Assembly: GCF_003350925.1 (NCBI RefSeq)
Contig: NZ_KZ857176.1
Span: 393,202-457,201 of the forward strand
Source: Dyella tabacisoli
GTDB taxonomy: Bacteria; Pseudomonadota; Gammaproteobacteria; Xanthomonadales; Rhodanobacteraceae
Length of the DNA: 64,000 bases
Direction of reading: 5' to 3'
The notes beneath the pieces were generated by a model. The model did not search any database, had not been told where the DNA came from, and saw nothing but the letters and a program-made list of their open reading frames with translations. The position numbers were made by a program, and so were the translations under genes. Positions 61,041-64,000 of the stretch are shown here, one piece after another (the stretch's first letter is position 1; each line of letters opens with the position of its first letter).

Positions 61041-62180
61041 CTAAACCGCGTCATCGTGCAGTGCCTCTAACAAGGCGCGCCCATCCGTCGTGTCGAACCA
61101 CTGTGTGTGACCGCGCAAAAACGTGTCGTAAGCCACTGCCGCATTTGCTGGCGAGCAAGTGATGGCATGGAAATACTCCACTTCAGACAACGCGAAATCG
61201 AGATGAACCAAAGGCAGCAGGTCGGCGATCAAATGCACTTGGTCTGCGCTGAGAGCGGCGGTTTCCCGGTACCCGGATAACAAGGCCAGCGCGGTTTGCG
61301 GATAGGCCAGGGCGTGACCTTGCGCCAAGGTCAGCCAGGCAATGGCGTTGCGCTCAATGGCGGTGGCAAGGTCGAACACCGCCCAGGTCGGCGAGGCCAG
61401 GCCGAAGTCCAGTACTGCACTTACCGATGCCTGTGAGCCGGCATCGCTCCAATACAGGTTGGAGACATGCCAGTCATTGTGTGTCCATAACCTCGACTCA
61501 CGTTGTAGCCGCGATGGCAGCGTGGCGTGCCGGGTGTCGATAAGAGCACGGAGTTCAGCGCGCCAATCGCGCGCGTGCAGATAATCCGCCAGCCCCGGCC
61601 GCTGCGGAAGTTGCGCGGCGAGTGTCGCCACCGGGTCGCTGGCCGCGATGAGTTCGTTGCGTGCCACCAGCAGATGGGTGCTGCGTTGCGGGGCGTCATA
61701 GCCTGTGGCGGCGCGATGCAGGCGACCGAGTGCGGCACCTGCGGCGCGTGCATGGGCAAGGTCATCTAGCGGCGACCATGATTCGCTATCGCGATAGAGA
61801 TCCAGGCCAACGGCTTGCGCGTGTACCTCGTAAGTCCATTCGCCCAGGGCGACGGCGGTGGCGCCTTGCGCATTAGCGAGCACTCGTGGAACGGCGGCGC
61901 CCGCGCGGTAAAGGTGTTCCAGAAAGCGGTGTTCTTCGCTCAGGCTTGAGGGTGTGCGTACACGTTGATGATGCCGTTTGATAAAAACCGTGCCCGCGCC
62001 CGTGTGTGCCAGACAAGCGGCGGACAACGGGCGTGGGCTGTGCCAGGCGATGCCATCGACCGGCCCCAACTGTGGATAGCCTGCCAGCAGCATGTCCACC
62101 TCTGCTTCAAGCAGGGGCGGCCAATCGGGTACGACCTGGTCGGCAGCCAGGCCATGGACGCGGTGCGGGGAGTCCGTCAT
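61041..62180 (-). CDS. Aminoglycoside-phosphotransferase/choline-kinase-like protein
   Basis: 379 residues from ATG 62180. Kinase-like APH fold: TVFIKRHHQRVRT with the nucleotide lysine, a helical region with GAALGRLHRAATG, the catalytic loop LWTHNDWHVSNLYW (HxDxxxxN form) and VLDFGLASPTWAVFDLATAI with the metal aspartate. Small-molecule kinase of unknown substrate. Its stop is ~80 bp before the TPP riboswitch, so it is not itself under that riboswitch; a link to thiamin (thiamin kinase-like activity) is tempting but unproven. Confidence 0.8.
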   Translation of the reverse strand: MTDSPHRVHGLAADQVVPDWPPLLEAEVDMLLAGYPQLGPVDGIAWHSPRPLSAACLAHTGAGTVFIKRHHQRVRTPSSLSEEHRFLEHLYRAGAAVPRVLANAQGATAVALGEWTYEVHAQAVGLDLYRDSESWSPLDDLAHARAAGAALGRLHRAATGYDAPQRSTHLLVARNELIAASDPVATLAAQLPQRPGLADYLHARDWRAELRALIDTRHATLPSRLQRESRLWTHNDWHVSNLYWSDAGSQASVSAVLDFGLASPTWAVFDLATAIERNAIAWLTLAQGHALAYPQTALALLSGYRETAALSADQVHLIADLLPLVHLDFALSEVEYFHAITCSPANAAVAYDTFLRGHTQWFDTTDGRALLEALHDDAV

Positions 62181-62274
62181 CGGGAGAGAGTCATCTGGCG
62201 GTACATGCTCGCTATTCTCGACGATTGCGGTGGCTATGCGACGATAAGCGCCACCGATGGAGCGATGCTTTTCG

Positions 62275-63177
62275 ATGAGTGCTTTATTGACGTTGTTTAT
62301 CTGTCTTGCGTTGGGTGTGTTGGTTCGACGCTTTGCGAACCCGCCGGTCGGCATCGTTGCGGGCATTAACTGGTGGGTGATCTACGTCGCCCTACCGGCC
62401 TTGGTGCTAGAACTGATGCCGCGCGTAAAGTTTGATTCGCAGCTATGGTTTCCAGTGGCTGCGATGTGGGTCGTATTCGGCGGTGCCTGGCTGCTGTTCG
62501 GCTTGCTGGGGCCGCGATGGGGCTGGTCGCGCGAACGCATCGGCGCGTTGATCCTGGTCTGCGGCCTGGGCAATACCTCATTCATTGGTTATCCGTTGAT
62601 GCAGGCACTGCACGGCAAAGAAGGCTTGAGCTTGGCCGTGGTCGCCGATCAACTGGGCAGTTTTCTGCTGTTGGCATCGGCTGGAATCGTGGTGGCCTCG
62701 TTATATGCCGGGCGGCGGCCGCAGCCGGTGCAAATCGTCCGCCGGATTCTGAGTTTTCCTGCTTTTATAGCCCTGATCGTCGGCATCGGTGTCGGCGCGC
62801 TGGGTGGTTGGCCGCCATTGCTGGATAGCGTCTTTACACCGATAGGCGCCACGCTGACACCGCTGGCACTGTTCTCGGTCGGGCTGCAGTTCAAGCTTCA
62901 CTCAGGTCATCGGATGGGCGGAGCCATCACGCTGGGCCTGGGCTGGAAGTTGCTGCTGGCGCCGCTATTGTGCTGGCTGATCGGCAGCGCCGCCGGGGTA
63001 GGTGGCCTGACCCTGACGATAGGCGTGCTGCAGGCCGCCATGGCGCCGATGATTTCGGCGGCGATTCTCGCTGACGAATATGGGCTGGAGCCGCCGCTGG
63101 CCAATACGGTACTGGGGGCTGGCATTGTGCTGTCGCTGTTGACGGTGCCGCTGGGTAACCTGTGGTTGGGTGGTTAG
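62275..63177 (+). CDS. AEC family transporter (auxin efflux carrier-like)
   Basis: 300 residues from ATG 62275 (a second ATG at 62257 would add six residues). Ten membrane helices. Family features: INWWVIYVALPALVLELMP in the first half, LGNTSFIGYPLMQAL, and APMISAAILADEYGLEPPLANTVLGAGIVLSLLTVPL at the C-terminus. Bacterial members export or import malate and other carboxylates. Divergent from the kinase-like gene, with a ~95-bp gap. Confidence 0.87.
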   Translation: MSALLTLFICLALGVLVRRFANPPVGIVAGINWWVIYVALPALVLELMPRVKFDSQLWFPVAAMWVVFGGAWLLFGLLGPRWGWSRERIGALILVCGLGNTSFIGYPLMQALHGKEGLSLAVVADQLGSFLLLASAGIVVASLYAGRRPQPVQIVRRILSFPAFIALIVGIGVGALGGWPPLLDSVFTPIGATLTPLALFSVGLQFKLHSGHRMGGAITLGLGWKLLLAPLLCWLIGSAAGVGGLTLTIGVLQAAMAPMISAAILADEYGLEPPLANTVLGAGIVLSLLTVPLGNLWLGG

Positions 63178-63178
63178 C

Positions 63179-63445
63179 TTAGCCGTGCGGGTGGATTTGG
63201 CGAGCCATGGCTTCGACGGCCGATTTGGCCTCTTTAAGGCTGCAGCCGCTCCGTTGGCGATAGAGCCTGATGGCTTCCACCAGGCGCTTAGCGCGTACCT
63301 CGGCTTCGATCTGGGCGTCGGTGATGTCGGTTCGCTGAGGTGCTGGCGTAGTGTCGTATGGTTTTCGATAGATGCCACGGGCAAGCAGAAACCCGATGAC
63401 AAAAGGCAAGATCCACGCGACGGAGGGCGTTGTTACAAAGTCCAT
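63179..63445 (-). CDS. Small membrane-anchored protein with L7/L12-like C-terminal motif
   Basis: 88 residues from ATG 63445. One membrane helix at ~8-24 (SVAWILPFVIGFLLARGIY), then a hydrophilic linker and a C-terminal helical segment RLVEAIRLYRQRSGCSLKEAKSAVEAMARQ. The last part resembles the C-terminal domain motif of ribosomal protein L7/L12 (IKxVRxxTGLGLKEAKxxV), a pattern also found in small hypothetical proteins. Function unknown. Convergent with the AEC gene, 1 bp apart. Confidence 0.65.
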   Translation of the reverse strand: MDFVTTPSVAWILPFVIGFLLARGIYRKPYDTTPAPQRTDITDAQIEAEVRAKRLVEAIRLYRQRSGCSLKEAKSAVEAMARQIHPHG

Positions 63446-63477
63446 GACCTGTTTCTGCCAGACAAGGTGGCAAGATA

Positions 63478-63921
63478 ATGCCATCGACAGGCAACTTTCG
63501 GTTCAACCGCAAAATGTTCAATGACCCTGGATTCAATCAGCCCAAGGAGGTCCGCGCTGACATCTGGTTATGGGCTGCGCGTTTCTTCAAGACCCGTAGT
63601 CTGGCCAAGCAGGCCATTGATGGCGGCAAGATCGACGTCAATGGCGGTGGTTGCAAACCGGCCAAGGCATTGCATATGGGCGACCTGTTGAAGATCACGC
63701 GGGGTGAGGAGCGGTTGGAGGTCGAGGTGTTGGCCTTGGCCGAACAGCGCGGCCCGGCCAGTGTGGCGCAGACGCTTTATCGTGAGAGCGAAGCCAGTGT
63801 GGCTGCTCGCTTGGCGCGGCAGGAGCAGCGGCGCTTGATGGGGGGTGGGGTTTTGCGGCCGGTGTTGAAGCCGGATAAGCATGGGCGTCGGGAGTTGCGT
63901 CGGTTGAAGGATCAGGGGTGA
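63478..63921 (+). CDS. hslR: Ribosome-associated heat shock protein Hsp15 (S4 domain)
   Basis: 147 residues, ribosome site AAGGTGG. The S4 domain is VRADIWLWAARFFKTRSLAKQAIDGGKIDVNGGGCKPAKALHMGD, followed by a basic tail (ARLARQEQRRLMGGG...). Hsp15 binds free 50S subunits that carry a stalled nascent chain and helps recycle them. Slightly longer than the 133 residues in E. coli. Repeat F starts 4-5 bp after its stop. Confidence 0.9.
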   Translation: MPSTGNFRFNRKMFNDPGFNQPKEVRADIWLWAARFFKTRSLAKQAIDGGKIDVNGGGCKPAKALHMGDLLKITRGEERLEVEVLALAEQRGPASVAQTLYRESEASVAARLARQEQRRLMGGGVLRPVLKPDKHGRRELRRLKDQG

Positions 63922-63925
63922 GGGC

Positions 63926-64000
63926 TGGGTTGTTCGCCTGCGGCGGGCTTTCGGCCACCTGCCGGTGGTCGAGTCACTTTTCTTTGCTTGCTCAAAGAAA
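63926..64000 (+). repeat. Structured intergenic repeat, copy F (cut by window end)
   Basis: Only the first part is seen: GCCTGCGGCGGGCTTTCGG, CACCTGCCGGTGGTCGAGTC, and hairpin I CTTTTCTTTG/CAAAGAAA with loop CTTGCT, as in copy A. The element continues past the window. Confidence 0.8.

Noticed and set aside
1..64000. tRNA, rRNA, integrase, transposase, phage or toxin-antitoxin genes
   Set aside because: Gaps between genes were read for tRNA-like arms and mobile-element genes; none were convincing, although a covariance search could not be run.

Overview
The window looks like chromosome of a high-GC gammaproteobacterium of the order Lysobacterales (Xanthomonadales), most likely family Rhodanobacteraceae (Dyella/Frateuria/Rhodanobacter-like). 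This is inferred from the set of conserved genes (yaeQ, yajQ, a DUF1415 gene, tcdA, gluQ, htpX-htpG, nfeD-slipin, metNIQ), the GC-rich codon use and the style of the intergenic repeats. No database search was possible. Nearly all of the window is ordinary housekeeping and maintenance gene content. I see no phage, plasmid, transposase, CRISPR, rRNA or tRNA.

Layout. 1-14 kb: the end of a 2'-5' RNA ligase-like gene, a secreted methyltransferase-like protein, DUF1993, a pseudouridine synthase, a luciferase-like monooxygenase, an HDOD protein, a flavoprotein, YaeQ, an nfeD-slipin pair, an RluA-type synthase, and the overlapping rsmC and rsuA. 14-20 kb: DUF1415, selO, a small HExxH membrane protein, an SH3/proline-rich secreted protein, a NERD helicase and an MpaB-like oxygenase. 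20-33 kb: a DAHP synthase behind an aromatic-rich leader peptide and attenuator, DUF1345, yajQ, a second flavoprotein, YaiI-PhzF, a rhomboid protease, a putative aminopeptidase, a dicarboxylate symporter, a cytochrome and pncB. 33-45 kb: metNIQ interrupted by a repeat, gpx, dacB, a MATE pump, slyD, a monooxygenase and pldA. 45-57 kb: a YcaQ-like glycosylase, two cold-shock genes, an OYE-family reductase, pirin, tcdA, phbB, gluQ, htpX and htpG. 57-64 kb: a thiamin-acquisition locus (TPP riboswitch, TonB receptor, PnuC-family transporter), a kinase-like protein, an AEC transporter and hslR.

Three things stand out. (1) A family of intergenic repeats (about 1.48, 7.4, 14.6, 25.0, 34.1 and 63.9 kb) folds into several hairpins, a long-range helix and a possible pseudoknot. 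The paired strands change together between copies, so the fold appears to be under selection. Two copies are 650-bp tail-to-tail composites sharing the same linker, and one of these lies inside the met operon. (2) The DAHP synthase gene has a complete-looking ribosome-stalling attenuator: a 27-codon leader with six aromatic codons out of seven, competing stems and a terminator. (3) A TPP riboswitch heads a TonB receptor and PnuC-family gene, which points to thiamin rather than nicotinamide riboside as the substrate.

Start codons were chosen by family alignment and ribosome-binding sites. Where they differ from the longest reading frame, the entry says so.
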